Shown here one piece after another: positions 30,605-41,872 of a stretch of 64,000 nt of DNA. Origin of the DNA: Chionoecetes opilio. Taxonomy: Eukaryota > Arthropoda > Malacostraca > Decapoda > Majidae. A program made the position numbers and the translations under genes. Positions within the stretch are counted from its first letter, which is position 1. Each line of letters starts with the position of its first letter. The notes under the pieces were generated by a model that ran no database searches, had not been told where the DNA came from, and was given only the letters and a program-made list of their open reading frames with translations. The stretch is taken from the NCBI GenBank assembly GCA_016584305.1, contig JACEEZ010001805.1, positions 78,501 to 142,500 on the forward strand, in the 5' to 3' direction.

Positions 30605-33600
30605 CAGTGGTCCCTCATGTGTGGCGATTTAATTAGTCTAGCCAAACCAGCGGCAAAAGTTAATTTCGCCAAACTCGAATAGTACTTTCAATGGGAAAAT
30701 TAGCCATTAGTGTTTGACGAGGCCCGAGTTCACTCGGTTTCAATTTTGACCTCCATTTTCGTACTTTAACTGCTTAAAAGCAAAGACATTATGCATGAAA
30801 CATTAACAGCAATACAAAAGACAATAGATAATAGGTAACAGATGTTATTTACTATGAATTATTTAGAGTTAGTCCTGCTGAGACGAGTGAGTGTGGTGGT
30901 TGTGTAGGCGGTGGTGGTTGTGGCTGTGTGTTTACCTTTCTTCCACTCTCGTTTCTCTGCTTTTCTGCCCTTGTACTTATCGTCACCTGGCTTCCTCGAA
31001 CCACCACCACCATCAGTACTTGTAGATGCCAGTTAGCCTGGTCCAAAAAAGGAAAGTTGAGAAATTGTTCGCTCCACAAGTTTGATTTTGTTACACTGTT
31101 CCTAAGTAACATTCAGACCAATTTTCAGGACATTGCGTTTAATTTTAGGGGTCGCGCAAAAAGGCGTCTTTCGACGACATAAGAGAAATTGAAGGGATGT
31201 TAATTTATGTTCTTCTTTCGCATAGCATAGCTCCTATTTTCTATGAAAACAGAATAACTGAATCAATAATAATGCTCTACAATTTAGCAACATCCCTCTT
31301 TCATCAGTTCCCCCTTGGTCGGAGCAGGGAGGCGGCGACGGTGATCTGCCACGAGGCAGAGAAGGTATTGTTTCTGCTTTTCGTCCTTGGTCAGCGACGC
31401 GTTAAAGGTCTGGACGAGGGAAACTGCTCTTTCTGCTGCGTCGTTCACGACCTTCAAAGAACCCGCAGACTTCTTCATCTCCAGGAACGTCGTGTTCGTC
31501 TCCCACGTTCCGGGGTCTTCCTTCAAGAAGGACGATTTTGCCTTCATCCCCTGCTCAGCAATGACGCTAAACATCTTCAGTGTCCTCTTGGTCACGAACT
31601 CGTCCAGCTCGACTCCAATCTCTGGGACTCCTTGCAAGCGACGGGGGCACCCTGGCTTCTTCTCTCGCTCAAGGTTGGTCACCATCTTGCGCTTCGTCAC
31701 CACGTCCACGTCCTCGTCGAAGAACGCCAGTCCATTCAGGTGCTCCGCCAGATACCAGAGATGGTGTGCAAAGGCGGTGATGGCAGCATCTGCGATCTCT
31801 TTGTTCGGGTACGCTCGAAGGGTTTGGAGGAAGTCCAAGTCATTGCGGGGGGCCTGTACGCCACGCGGAGCCTCGTTCCAGAACCGGACGTAGATCAAGG
31901 CGACGAAAAGCGAGTGATCTGACGGCACGCGATTCCTTGGCAGCTAGACAGAACTGGTCCCGGAAGAGGAAGATCTTTAGGACGTACAATCCCTTCCCCA
32001 TCCACCGCGCGTGATGCGTCGGGCCTGGGGGCCGAAACTTGGCCTGCTGGTCACCCCCTCCACCCAAGAAGAGGAGGCTCAGGCTGAGGAACTCGGCGTA
32101 GTCTGCTCGCACTTGCTGCTCCTTCATAGCCTGCTGGATGTAGGAAACCATGTCGATGCGCTGCTCTTCCAATCTGTGGTCACGGAGCATCTCGCTGGGG
32201 GCACCAACGTACACCTCTTGGTTGACGTTGGGCCACTTCATCTTGAACCTCTTGAAGAGTCCAGTTTCAGGTCCTCCCGTCGGACCGAAAACTACCTTGA
32301 AGACACTGGAGAGGACGATCTCCAAGACATGATGACGACAAGCTGTCCACACGAGTTCCCTCCCGAGTCCTTCTTCGATCAGCGTACAGGCTCCACGGTG
32401 GATACCCGTGTTGGAGGCGGTCGTATCGAAGACCAGGCCTTGAATATGAGGACGGAGTGACCAACCGTCAAGAGCCGCCATGCATGCCGCCGCTTGTGCC
32501 TCCCCCGTTCCCCTTTCCGTATTCGGCACAGCCAACTTCTCGAAACCGCCCGAGCCAGTAACGAGCACGGCCACACGGTCCTACGTCCCCCCATCCCCAG
32601 TGTAGTCTGGGAGAACCTTGCCGTCCCAGTGCAGGAGAAGCAGGCCTTTGGGGGTGAAGTCTTCTCGATCTTGAGTGTCCGCTTGAAGCCGTGCCTGCCG
32701 CCTAGATCGCCGGACTGAGCTTCTGGAGAGGGTAATATTCGAGATATGGCCAAGGGCCCCTGCCACGGCTCCTGCCATGAACACGGCTCCACGGTCCGAA
32801 AGGTTGACTCGATCGAGGGCTGATGCGACAGCAGGGGAGGCGAAGATGTTCTTCCGTCATTTGGGATGAGGCGCAGACGCTGTCGAGCAGCCGGGAGTAG
32901 GAACGAAGTCTTCGTCGTCCTGGGACTCGAGGTTGGAGGAGGACGTGGAAGTCAGCTGAGCCGCTGCCACCGAGGATGAAGCTCCTCTTCAAAGGTCATC
33001 TGCGCCATTACGTCACTGGCTCCGATGTCAAAGAGATCGCCGAGGGAGTCCTGGAAAATCCTCGCCTGTGTGTCGCCTCGCTTTCGGCTCTTCTTGAGGT
33101 TCTGGTATGCCCGCATCAACTTCTCCAACTTCTGCACGCAGGAATCCAACCGCTGGGTAGGGATCCTTGCCCTCGTCCAGATGGCGCAGCAGGCTTCGCA
33201 CGTCTTCTTGAAGCTTTCCGGGAAAGGCAGGTTCTGCTTCAGATGAAATAATTGTGACATGCGAAGTACGTCACCTCGCGTCGGAAGCCGGGCAGTTGAG
33301 AAAAAATTGAGGGGACTGTCTAATAACCACCATTCCGGTGCACTTCGTGTACTCGGTGCTGAGGACGCCATCTGCGAAAGAGAAAAACCAAAGATGAAAT
33401 TTTGCGCGGCCTTTAAATCTGCATGAAATCGTTCAAATTTTGGCACACAGTACAGGCATATATAGTGGAATAAAAATAGCCTTGTAGAGTGCACTTCCTT
33501 GAAACTTTTGAAATTTACATGTATTTTTGGACCAGGCTATTTAAATGCCAGTCTTAGCACGAAACGCCAAAGGTACCATCACTTGGAGCAAAAAACAGCG

Positions 33601-33811
33601 CAGTCGTCAAGATGGTTGCCGGGAAGATAACAAACACCAACATGGTCGCTTGCGGGCGGTGCATTCTGGGCCGATGTCATTCTGTGACGTCAGCGCACGT
33701 CTCGCCAAAAGTTAATTTGAAGTGCCAAATTCGGACTCTGGTACCATATCCAACCTATCGCCAATACTGTGTTTCGCCAAGCTGAAACTCGCCAAACGCG
33801 AGGGACCACTG
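30605..33811 (-). mobile_element. Element F: transposon with an unclassified transposase-like protein
   Basis: The ends are CAGTGGTCCCTCATGTGTGG and CAAACGCGAGGGACCACTG, flanked by TA. The subterminal 100 bp on both sides repeat CGCCAA / TTGGCG words and share the segment AAAAGTTAATTT. At 3.2 kb it holds an almost full-length, frameshifted protein on the - strand. The ends look pogo-like, but the protein lacks recognisable pogo or Tc1 motifs. Confidence 0.75.
31284..33494 (-). pseudogene. Unclassified transposase-like protein of element F, frameshifted
   Basis: Consecutive minus-strand frames (33494-32952, 32992-32702, 32792-32379, 32574-31840, 31928-31284) form one product of roughly 700 residues broken by at least three frameshifts. 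Recognisable blocks are PEWWLLDSPLNFFSTARLPT near the N-terminus, GLVFDTTASNTGIHRGAC in the middle (a conserved Asp followed by T-x-x-N-T-G), LVWTACRHHVLEIVLSSVFK with two His, and VVNDAAERAVSLVQTFNASL near the end. I recall these blocks from an uncharacterised family spread through cnidarian and arthropod genomes. A DDE/RNase H-type fold is plausible from the spaced Asp, His and late Glu but is not shown. A plus-strand frame of 241 codons over the same region is an antisense shadow. Confidence 0.6.
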
Positions 33812-33821
33812 TATACTCAAG

Positions 33822-34290
33822 TGGAGGCTGTGGCCAGGTGGTTAGTGTCTTGGAGTTGTGAGCTCGAGGTCGCGAGTTCATGTCCCGCCGGGGGCAACTC
33901 TTTCAGCCATCTTTAACGCAGTGGCCGGATGACTAGAACCTGGTAGTGGTGACCACAAGGTCCCGAATTCAAGTCCCGCCAGGAGCAACTGTTTCTTCCA
34001 TCGTCGAGTGGCCGAAGCTACTCACATACTACCCATAAACCTCACCTTTGACTGCAACTGCAAGTGCAGCGGAGGGCACAGAGGGGCAGCATGAGCCTCA
34101 GATAAAATCATCCCAGGCGTCACTATAAAAATCCAGCCTGCGCCATTACGGGTGAGCGCCAACCATCACAGTCCTCCATAATATGCAGAGCCAACCACCT
34201 TAACCCTCAAGGAAAGAAAATTAAACCTAAAGAAGGAAGATAATAGCCTATAGGCACTATAGGCCCCAACTTTAGAAAAAAGAAAGAAAA
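33822..34290 (+). repeat. tRNA-derived SINE, bipartite-head type, inside piggyBac
   Basis: The head gaggctgtggccaggtggtt, with B boxes gagttcatgtcccgc and ttcaagtcccgcc, is followed by the body ccattacgggtgagcgccaa and the 3' end gcctataggcactatagg. It abuts the right end of element F. Confidence 0.75.
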
Positions 34291-34685
34291 AAATTGTCCT
34301 CATTAACACTTCTCATCTCCAGTTTTCAATAATTTAACAATAAAAGTCACTGAAGAGCAATATATACTAGTCACGTACATATTTTATACAATAAAAACAA
34401 ACATCGGGTTTGTTACACCCCACGCTTAGTACGGCAAACTAAACGTATGGGTAGTATGTGGGCTTAAATTTGTACGGCAAACCAAACGTCGGGTGTGACA
34501 CCCAAAATAGGTCTATGGAGAATCCCCATCGAGCCGAGCGACACTACCTTCCCTGACCACAACAACACAACGACTGAGAGTACTGGAGCGGGCAGGCGCG
34601 CTGCACTTATGCCCACCAAGAGATCACGTGGTTTCAATGGCGTCGGATGTGACACACCCGACGTTTGTGTTCTAGGGCTTCTTAA

Positions 34686-35260
34686 TAGGATACCGTCAAA
34701 AGCTTTTTGTCTCATCAACTTTCCTCCTCTAACTGACTGCTTACAATCTCTCAGGCACTACTGCAGTGCTGCTTCTCTTACTATCTTCTACTTTTGTTTT
34801 CATACTTAATGCTCTTCTGAACTTGCTAACTGCATGCCTATCCACCTCTCGCAGCCCAGCAGCATAAGAGTGTCTTATTCTCATCCTTTTTGTATCTGTC
34901 TTACTAATGCAAGAGTCAACCTGTATCTTCACTCTCATCTTTTTCAATGGTAGAAACTCTCTTCCTGTTTCCATTTTTCCCACCCTCCTACAACTTCAAT
35001 TGCTTCAAGAAAGAAGTGTAACTCACCAGCCAGATGCCACCTACTTGAATCCCCTTACCATTTTCGAATTTCTACAAATGACCTAGATGGGCTCAGATAT
35101 ATACAAAACTATGGAAAACAATTATAAAACAACACACCGGAGCATGGAAGATAAAAAATTTGATCACCTCTGGTCGAGTCTGGGGCATGAAATGTTCTGA
35201 TATCCCTAAGGATATTCAACTTATGCGACTTCTCGTAATTATCTTCGTTTGACTAGATGT
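34686..35260 (+). pseudogene. Jockey-like LINE, C-terminus and 3' region (piece 6)
   Basis: It opens in frame with the piece before piggyBac: IPSKAFCLINFPPLTDCLQS, then LRHYCSAASLTIFY and CSSELANCMPIH. The parallel copy at 49455 has the same order (FCLINSPP...SDCL). The 3' terminus is unclear, somewhere before 35270. Confidence 0.7.
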
Positions 35261-35594
35261 TTTCCCAGGACAGACTACAGCAATTGGTCTTGGACACTCA
35301 CACCATGGTCACAGAATGTCTGGGCGTTGTTTGTGGGCACAATCATGTGCAGGGGTGCTATAGGACACGTGAGTGAGTGAGTTGAGTAAGACATTGTTTC
35401 TGGGGCTGTCCTCATGCCTATGCACTATATAGCAGCATTTCACACAAATGAGTTTCGAACACATAGATGCGCACGGGGCATGCATGTTACGCATGGGTAA
35501 TATGGGCAGGGGCAGACCCACCACATTAAAAACTTGATGCCCATCAATTATCTTCAAATTATCATTGCATTTGGACTAATGCCGAATATTATAA
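35261..35594. other. Non-coding stretch, nothing recognised
   Basis: No frame or repeat copy supported. Confidence 0.4.
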
Positions 35595-35861
35595 TAGTCA
35601 AGCCTCGGGTTTCGAACGTCTCACTTTTTGAACAAATTGGTTCACGAACAGAATTTCAAACTCATAATTGCACCGGTTGCCATACGATAACTCTGTTGCC
35701 GAACAAGCTACTCGGCAAGAGCAGCACGGCATCACTGTGCGCGTCAGTCACGCCGCGGCCCTCACTCAGAGAACATCCGCTCCGAACTGTTCTTTGATTT
35801 TGACAATTTTTCTTGTGTTGTGCATTATTTCTTCTATTTTTTTTATTCCATAAGCCACCAT

Positions 35862-36857
35862 GGGACCTAAGAAAGCTAGTGAAAGCATAAAGGCGAAAAG
35901 TAAAATAGTGAAAACAGCAATAGATAGTATTCACTGACGTCACAACATCCGGGTATTTGTTGGAGGAAAGACTTGTAAACACAGCTGTTATAGCTGACAG
36001 GTAGAGTGCGTCCTGCGGCCAAACGCCTCATCTCCCGGGTCTACCGCTCCACCTGGAACAACGCGCTCGGCGATGCCATCCGCATCACCTCCATGGGCCA
36101 ATACCGCAGTGACTCTTCCCCTCAGCCGTGGATAAGGAAAAAGTCCCGCGTCCTGGATGTCACCCTCACTCGCCTCCGCCTGGGGCACACGACACTCACG
36201 GTTCACCTTCACCGCCTCCGTCTGTCCCCTGACCCTCACTGCCCCTGGTGTAGGAATGTTCCGGAGACACTTTCACACTTTCTGCTGCAGTGTCCGCGCT
36301 TCTACTCACACCGTGTAGTGCTACACTCTCAACTACTCACCCATAACATCACCACCTGCTAACCCAGCTGGCGGCGGTGTTTACAAATCTGAGCCTCCAA
36401 TATGGTGTCGTGTGACGTCATGTGAATACTATCTATAGAGGTGAAGAAAGAGATCATACGGAAGCATGAAAATGGTGTTCGCGTCTCGGATCTGGCTTTG
36501 CAGTTCAGCTTTGCAAAGTCATCGATCTGTACCATTCTCAAGAACAAGGAAGCAATAAAGGATGCTAATGTTGCCAAAGGAGTGACTGTGATCACCAAGC
36601 AAAGACCGTAGACCTTAGAAGTAGAAAAGTTGCTATTGATTTGGATCAACGAAAAGCAGTTGGCCGGCGACAGTATTTCGGAGGCTATCATTTGTGAGAA
36701 AGCAAGGCTTTTGCACCAGGATTTGCTCAAGAAAACCCCAGGTTCAAGTTCTGAGACTGATGTGTTTAAGGCTAGTCGAGGCTGGTTTGAAAAGTTTAAG
36801 AAGCGAAGTGGCATACACAGCGTGGTTCGGCATGGACAGGCTTCAAGTATAATATAA
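35862..36857 (+). pseudogene. Tigger transposase N-terminal half (CENP-B-type DNA-binding domains)
   Basis: It starts at an ATG with a strong Kozak context (agccaccATGG): MGPKKASESIKAKSKIVKTA. After removal of the insertion at about 35923-36434 it continues IEVKKEIIRKHENGVRVSDL and FSFAKSSICTILKNKEAI, the first helix-turn-helix. After an in-frame TAG (36609) the second CENP-B-like domain follows: LLLIWINEKQLAGDSISEAI, KARLLHQDLL, and FKASRGWFEKFKKRSGIHSV. The sequence ends before the DDD catalytic core, so only DNA-binding parts remain. Family knowledge: Tigger/pogo transposases bind the terminal repeats and cut at TA. Confidence 0.85.
35923..36434. mobile_element. Small TIR element carrying a LINE coding fragment
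   Basis: Inverted ends GATAGTATTCACTGACGTCA (left) and TGACGTCATGTGAATACTATC (right) enclose 36008-36362, which encodes AAKRLISRVYRSTWNNALGD and CPWCRNVPETLSHFLLQCPR, the same LINE region as 20619-20900. Excision with one ATA/TA restores the Tigger codons K-T-A-I-E-V-K-K. It has neither a LINE 3' end nor a CAA tail, so the LINE piece looks captured rather than inserted. Confidence 0.75.
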
Positions 36858-37040
36858 TATTACATTGCATTTATAGGCATTTTTATGCATGAAATACAGT
36901 TAAAAAGGTAAAAAAAAAGGTCTTTATTTTGGGGGTCACGAACGGATTAATCCATTTTATATTGTTTCTTATAGAAAAATTTGTTTAGTTTTTTTAGAAC
37001 TAATCGGATTTAGAACAGCTTTTGGGAACGAATTATGTTA

Positions 37041-37420
37041 TAATTACTAATAAATTTATGGTTCATGGTTTATTTATGGTACGGTTACAACTATGCAGTT
37101 GTAAACGTAATCGTCAGCTATATTACAGCATCCTGTCTTTGTAACAATAAATGTTTACCTGCCTGTATAAGAGGGGAAAGAGAGGGTGGGGAGTGGAGAG
37201 GCTTGGCTGGTTGCAGAGAGAGAGAGAGAGATATGTGTCTTGGCTTCTGGAAGCTAGGTTTGTTTTATAACAATTAAATATCTCTAGCCTAGGGTGAAAA
37301 TCTGCCTGCCCTTTGCCCAGCAATAAGTAACCTTTACAAATCTCGCACTTATGGGGCAAGGAAGCAGAGATCAATGCCGTTGAAAAGTTTTAACATGCAT
37401 TTTGCTTCTGAATATAGGTA
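37041..37420. other. Non-coding stretch with a short (GA)n tract
   Basis: Apart from a GA run around 37203-37220, no structure was recognised. Confidence 0.45.
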
Positions 37421-38128
37421 CAGTAAAACCCTTATAACTCGGCACTGTATAACTCGGAATTTGATATAACTCTGCAAGGCAGAGACAAAAGTTTTTTTTT
37501 TTTTTTTTTTTTAACATCTATGGCTATAGCACGTGTAGGCAGTGAGCTCCAGGGGTGGGATGGTAGGCCCTGGAGGCTCACTCGAGGGCTGTGATGGTTG
37601 GCCCTCGCCCGTGGTGGCGCAGGCAGGATTCTTATAGTGACGCCTGTAATTAGAGGCTCATGCCGCCCCCCTGTGTCCTCCCATGCACTCGCAGTCGAAG
37701 GTAGAGTTAATGGACAGGGCACGTGGGTGTTCTTAGGCCACTCGACGGTGCAGAAAGATTTCAAGTGGATTTATGGGTCTCACTCGGGATCGAACTCGCC
37801 TTCGAGAACGCCACTCGGTGACGCTAACCACTCTGCTACCGCCTCCCCTAAACTGCATCTCTTGGTTTTCACTCGGCATATCATGCCCTCACAACCTCTT
37901 GTGTGAACATGTAAACAGAAAGTCGGCAAAAAATAATGTATCTCGGCATATTGATGTTATAACTGCTCTCTTTGCTTACACTCGGCATATCCTCAGTCGC
38001 ATAAAGTCGTGTTTTTGTCCTTTTGACCCTTTCCTGCAGGCTCAGGCTCTTCAATTTCATTCCCTTCCTGCTGGAGACACCCTTGCGTGATGGAGCTGAC
38101 ATCTTGAAATACAGTACTGTATGATGTA
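37421..38128. mobile_element. Family B element, copy 4, left arm only
   Basis: It begins CAGTAAAACCCTTATAACTC, contains the SINE at the position conserved in B copies 3 and 5, and the minus-strand HTH start (MSAPSRKGVSSRKGMKLKSL, 38102 downward). It stops at the word acagtactgtatgatgta, the centre-proximal palindrome of the family. The second arm is missing. Confidence 0.8.
37516..37852 (-). repeat. tRNA-derived SINE inside B copy 4
   Basis: Full-length minus-strand copy with head ggaggcggtagcagagtggt; a few bases are lost in its B box (cgaactcgcc|ttcgag). Same site as in the B copies at 26292 and 44438. Confidence 0.85.
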
Positions 38129-38141
38129 GTATATATAAGTA

Positions 38142-38918
38142 CAGGGAGGTCCCGTTATACGAGCATTCGGTATACGAGAATCCGATGATACGAGATGTGT
38201 AAATTAGGGTCTATTTTCAATATACGAGATCGAAAATCCAATGATACGACATTCAAACTGGGGTGAGTAAAATTATCAAGTTCAAAATGCGCGCCCTACC
38301 ACTCCCGGGCTGGACAAAGGGGGATTTGGTTGTCCCCAGTGAGGTCACCCCTAGCAAGCCGTGACCTGAAGGGTAATTAAGCATATGGCGCGGCCTGACA
38401 TTTAGAGGTAATTAGCAGGTGTGCGGCCCCAACCTTGGGACCGCAGTCAGGTCACCCCTAGCAAGGCATGACCTGAAGGGTAATTAAGCAAATGGCGCGG
38501 CCTGACCTTTAGGGGTAATTAGCAGGTGTGCGGCTCCAACCTTGGGACCCCTACACTACCTTCTCTTGTATCACGCGGCGTCCCCTACATTACAACGTCT
38601 TTTTTGCTTGTTATGCATGTTTTATGTTTAATTAATGTGCAGTTATGTTATTTTGTGTGCTATTTTCTCTTTCAGAATGCTTTTTCTACAGAATAGGAAG
38701 TACAGTGTGGGTAATACAGACGCTGTGTGTTTGTTGTGTTTGCTATAGTTTATTTTATAGCTTGAAAAATATGTTGTTGTTTTTTGGGTTTTTTTAATTG
38801 ATGGGGTCCTGGAACCAAACCTATATTTTACCATAAGTTATGTGTTTCGTTATACGAGATTTCGCTTTACGAGTATGCCAGGTGGAACCTAACTGCTCGT
38901 ATCTTCGGGACCTCCCTG
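38142..38918 (+). mobile_element. Family A element, complete reference copy
   Basis: The ends are CAGGGAGGTCCCGTTATACG and CGTATCTTCGGGACCTCCCTG, flanked by TA on both sides. A segment of about 105 bp with 'cctgaagggtaattaagcat' is tandemly duplicated at about 38340-38548. It lies directly upstream of host exon 2. Confidence 0.9.
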
Positions 38919-38980
38919 TATATGATAAGTTGAATCTGACATTTAAAAAAATGTGTCACTCATCTTTTTCTGCCTGACAG

Positions 38981-39181
38981 GATGCTGCTGGCTCACTGTG
39001 GCAGCAACCGTCATACATGCAAAGAGCTGGCCAATGTAGTGGAACAGAAGATGAACATTGACAAGGAGATCTTTCAGCTCCGCATTAAGTACTCATCCAT
39101 TCTCAAGGAAATAAAACAAAAGTGGGAGGCTTTGCAAGACAAAGTCATGCATGTACAAAAAGAAAGCCAGGAACTTGTTCA
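38981..39181 (+). CDS. Host gene exon 2 of 3 in window (coiled-coil segment)
   Basis: The acceptor is catctttttctgcctgacag and the donor is GTAAGTATA, close to the metazoan consensus. The exon is 201 nt and enters in phase 2, completing a glycine codon with exon 1. It encodes about 67 residues rich in Lys, Glu, Gln, Ile and Leu, including KEIFQLRIKYSSILKEIKQ, a likely coiled coil. Reading straight through the donor gives a TAA stop immediately (CAG TAA), which explains why a naive open frame ends there. It lies in a short single-copy island between element A (ending at 38918) and a jockey-like LINE fragment. A coiled coil alone does not identify the gene. Confidence 0.75.
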
Positions 39182-39199
39182 GTAAGTATAAAGACACTT

Positions 39200-39548
39200 A
39201 ATGCATTTATTTAAACAGGCATTCAAATATAGAGCACTTACCACCACTACTCCATAAAACTTGGTTTAACTCAGCTTGTTTTCATTCTGCCCAAGATAAA
39301 AAGGTGGCTCATAGACGGTACTGTCATCATCCATCTCCTGAAGCTCGTGCCCTTTATATTTATGCACGTTAGCATGCCATCTGTTCTTCAATGTGCCAAA
39401 AAGTCTTTCATAAATAGAAAATATCAAAATCTTTCCAGTTCCAACTCTTTCTCGTGACTTTTGTCACCTAGCCAAAAATATCTCTTAACAATTTATCTTC
39501 TTCATCTTTCCCTCCTATACTTCACCCAGATGGCTCTACAAATGTCTT
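39200..39548 (+). pseudogene. Jockey-like LINE fragment, second copy
   Basis: Frames include KTWFNSACFHSAQDKKVAH and HHPSPEARALYIYAR, the linker before the RT domain also seen at 17380-17700. It ends at 'HPDG...TNV'. A C-terminal piece at 49440 may belong to the same copy, with the RT lost. Confidence 0.7.
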
Positions 39549-39821
39549 ATTTTTTTTAAGTAATCGTCCAGACCCTTTTTTTCTTTGCAGCGATATGTTG
39601 AATGTTCATTCAAAACACTTAATCCACCAAAAATAATTAATTTCCACGCCTTATTTCCGTTAAAAGACAACTTTTGTAAAAAGCGCGGGAAAAAAACCTG
39701 CATCGTTCCAGCCGCCGTGCGAAGTGCTGATGACGTCACGGGAGGCGACACCATGTAAACAACAAACGTCTGCATATGTGACAGCTGTCCATCCAACCAA
39801 CATACATCCACCATTATGTAA
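39549..39821. other. Non-coding stretch, nothing recognised
   Basis: It includes gatgacgtcacgggaggcga; no frame is supported. Confidence 0.4.
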
Positions 39822-41630
39822 CCAACACCCATCCCCTTCCTCCACCACCAACACCCATCCCCTTCCTCCACCACCAACACCCATCCCCTTCCTCCACCAC
39901 CAACACCCATCCCCTTCCTCCACCACCAACACCCATCCCCTTCCCCCACCACCAACACCCATCCCCTTCCCCCACCACCAACACCCATCCCCTTCCTCCA
40001 CCACCAACACCCATCCCCTTCCCCCACCACCAACACCCATCCCCTTCCTCCACCACCAACACCCATCCCCTTCCCCCACCACCAACACCCATCCCCTTCC
40101 CCCACCACCAACACCCATCCCCTTCCTCCACCACCAACACCCATCCCCTTCCCCCACCACCAACACCCATCCCCTTCCTCCACCACCAACACCCATTCCC
40201 TTCCCCCACCACCAACACCCATCCCCTTCCTCCACCACCAACACCCATCCCCTTCCTCCACCACCAACACCAATCCCCTTCCTCCACCACCAACACCCAT
40301 CCCCTTCCCCCATCACCAACACCCATCCCCTTCCCCCACCACCAACACCCATCCCCTTCCCCCACCACCAACACCCATCCCCTTCCCCCACCACCAACAC
40401 CCATCCCCTTCCCCCACCACCAACACCCATCCCCTTCCCCACCACCAACACCCATCCCCTTCCCCCACCACCAACACCCATCCCCTTCCCCCACCACCAA
40501 CACCCTCCCCCCACCACCAACACCCATCCCCTTCCCCCACCACCAACACCCATCCCCTTCCCCCACTACCAACACCCATCCCCTTCCCCCACCACCAACA
40601 CCCATCCCCTTCCCCCACCACCAACCAACACCCATCCCCTTTCCCCCACCACCAACACCCATCCCCTTCCCCCACCACCAACACCCATCCCCTTCCCCCA
40701 CCACCAACACCCATCCCCTTCCCCCACCACCAACAGCCATCCCCTTCCCCCACCACCAACACCCATCCCCTTCCCCCACCACCAACACCCATCCCCTTCC
40801 CCCACCACCAACACCCATCCCCTTTCCTTCACCACCAACACCCATCCCCTTCCTCCACCACCAACACCCATCCCCTTCCCCAACCACCAACACCCATCCC
40901 CTTTCCTTCACTACCAACACCCATCCCCATTTCCCCACTACCAACACCCATCCCCTTCCCCCACCACCAACACCCATCCCCTTTCCCCCACCACCAACAC
41001 CCATCCCCTTCCCCCACCACCAACACCCATCCCCTTCCCCCACCACCAACACCCATCCCCTTCCCCCACCACCAACACCCATCCCCTTCCCCCACCACCA
41101 ACACCCATCCCCTTCCCCCACCACCAACACCCATCCCCTTCCCCCACCACCAACACCCATCCCCTTCCCCCACCACCAACACCCATCCCCTTCCCCCACC
41201 ACCAACACCCATCCCCTTCCCCCACCACCAACACCCATCTTCTTCCCCCACCACCAACACCCATCCCCTTCCCCCACCACCAACACCATCCCCTTCCCAC
41301 CACCAACACCCATCCCTTCCCCCACCACCAACACCCATCCCCATTCCCCACCACCAACACCCATCCCCTTCCCCCACCACCAACACCCATCCCCTTCCCC
41401 CACCACCAACACCCATCCCCTTCCCCCACCACCAACACCCATCCCCTTCCCCCACCACCAACACCCATCCCCTTCCCCCACCACCAACACCCATCCCCTT
41501 CCCCCACCACCAACACCCATCCCCTTCCCCCACCACCAACACCCATCCCCTTTCCCCCACTACCAACACCCATCCCCTTCCCCCACCACCAACACCCATC
41601 CCCTTCCCCCACCACCAACACCCATCCCCG
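39822..41630 (+). repeat. 26-bp C-rich minisatellite (about 69 units)
   Basis: The unit is CAACACCCATCCCCTTCCCC plus CACCAC. Variants have tcctccacc for tccccccacc and occasional one-base or partial-unit losses. The + strand is nearly free of G, so the - strand is a long run of G-triplets. Because 26 is not a multiple of three, all frames rotate and a 653-codon open frame appears on the + strand plus several on the - strand. None has features of a real protein. Confidence 0.95.
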
Positions 41631-41872
41631 TTTTTCCATCACCAACAGCAACCCCCGTCTCCCCACCTTCATCCCATTGCGATAGCTCCCCATTCCAATC
41701 TCCCCTTGTCCCACGCACCAACCTTTTCTACACATTTCTCGTGGTCCTATTGGTCGGGTACGTGTGCAAACTTTTCTGGAAAGGCACAGCTTTCTTGCTG
41801 CACCCATAAAGGATGCATGTGTATTGCATATGGAAAAAAAATCGATCAGAAACACCAAAAATTCTTCAAGTA

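Larger units (their letters stand above)
28536..34677 (-). mobile_element. piggyBac-type transposon with nested Tc1, element F and SINE
   Basis: Perfect 15-bp inverted ends CCCTAGAACACAAAC / GTTTGTGTTCTAGGG. TTAA adjoins the left end, and CTTCTTAA follows the right end; CTTCTTAA also precedes the left end, so eight bases are duplicated. The minus strand keeps a piggyBac transposase C-terminus (30151-30531). Removing the element restores the LINE frame T-A-L-L-N-R-I. The transposase core is gone. Confidence 0.85.
35596..37040 (+). mobile_element. Tigger element, family O copy 2
   Basis: The left terminus AGTCAAGCCTCGGGTTTCGA and the following 100 bp match copy 1 at 3363. The right part shares gtctttattttgggggtcac and the poly-purine run with copy 1 but decays before the CTG end. 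It carries the N-terminal half of a Tigger transposase interrupted by a small TIR element. Confidence 0.7.

Noticed and set aside
31197..31922. 241-codon plus-strand frame
   Set aside because: It is antisense to the element F protein, whose motifs are on the - strand.
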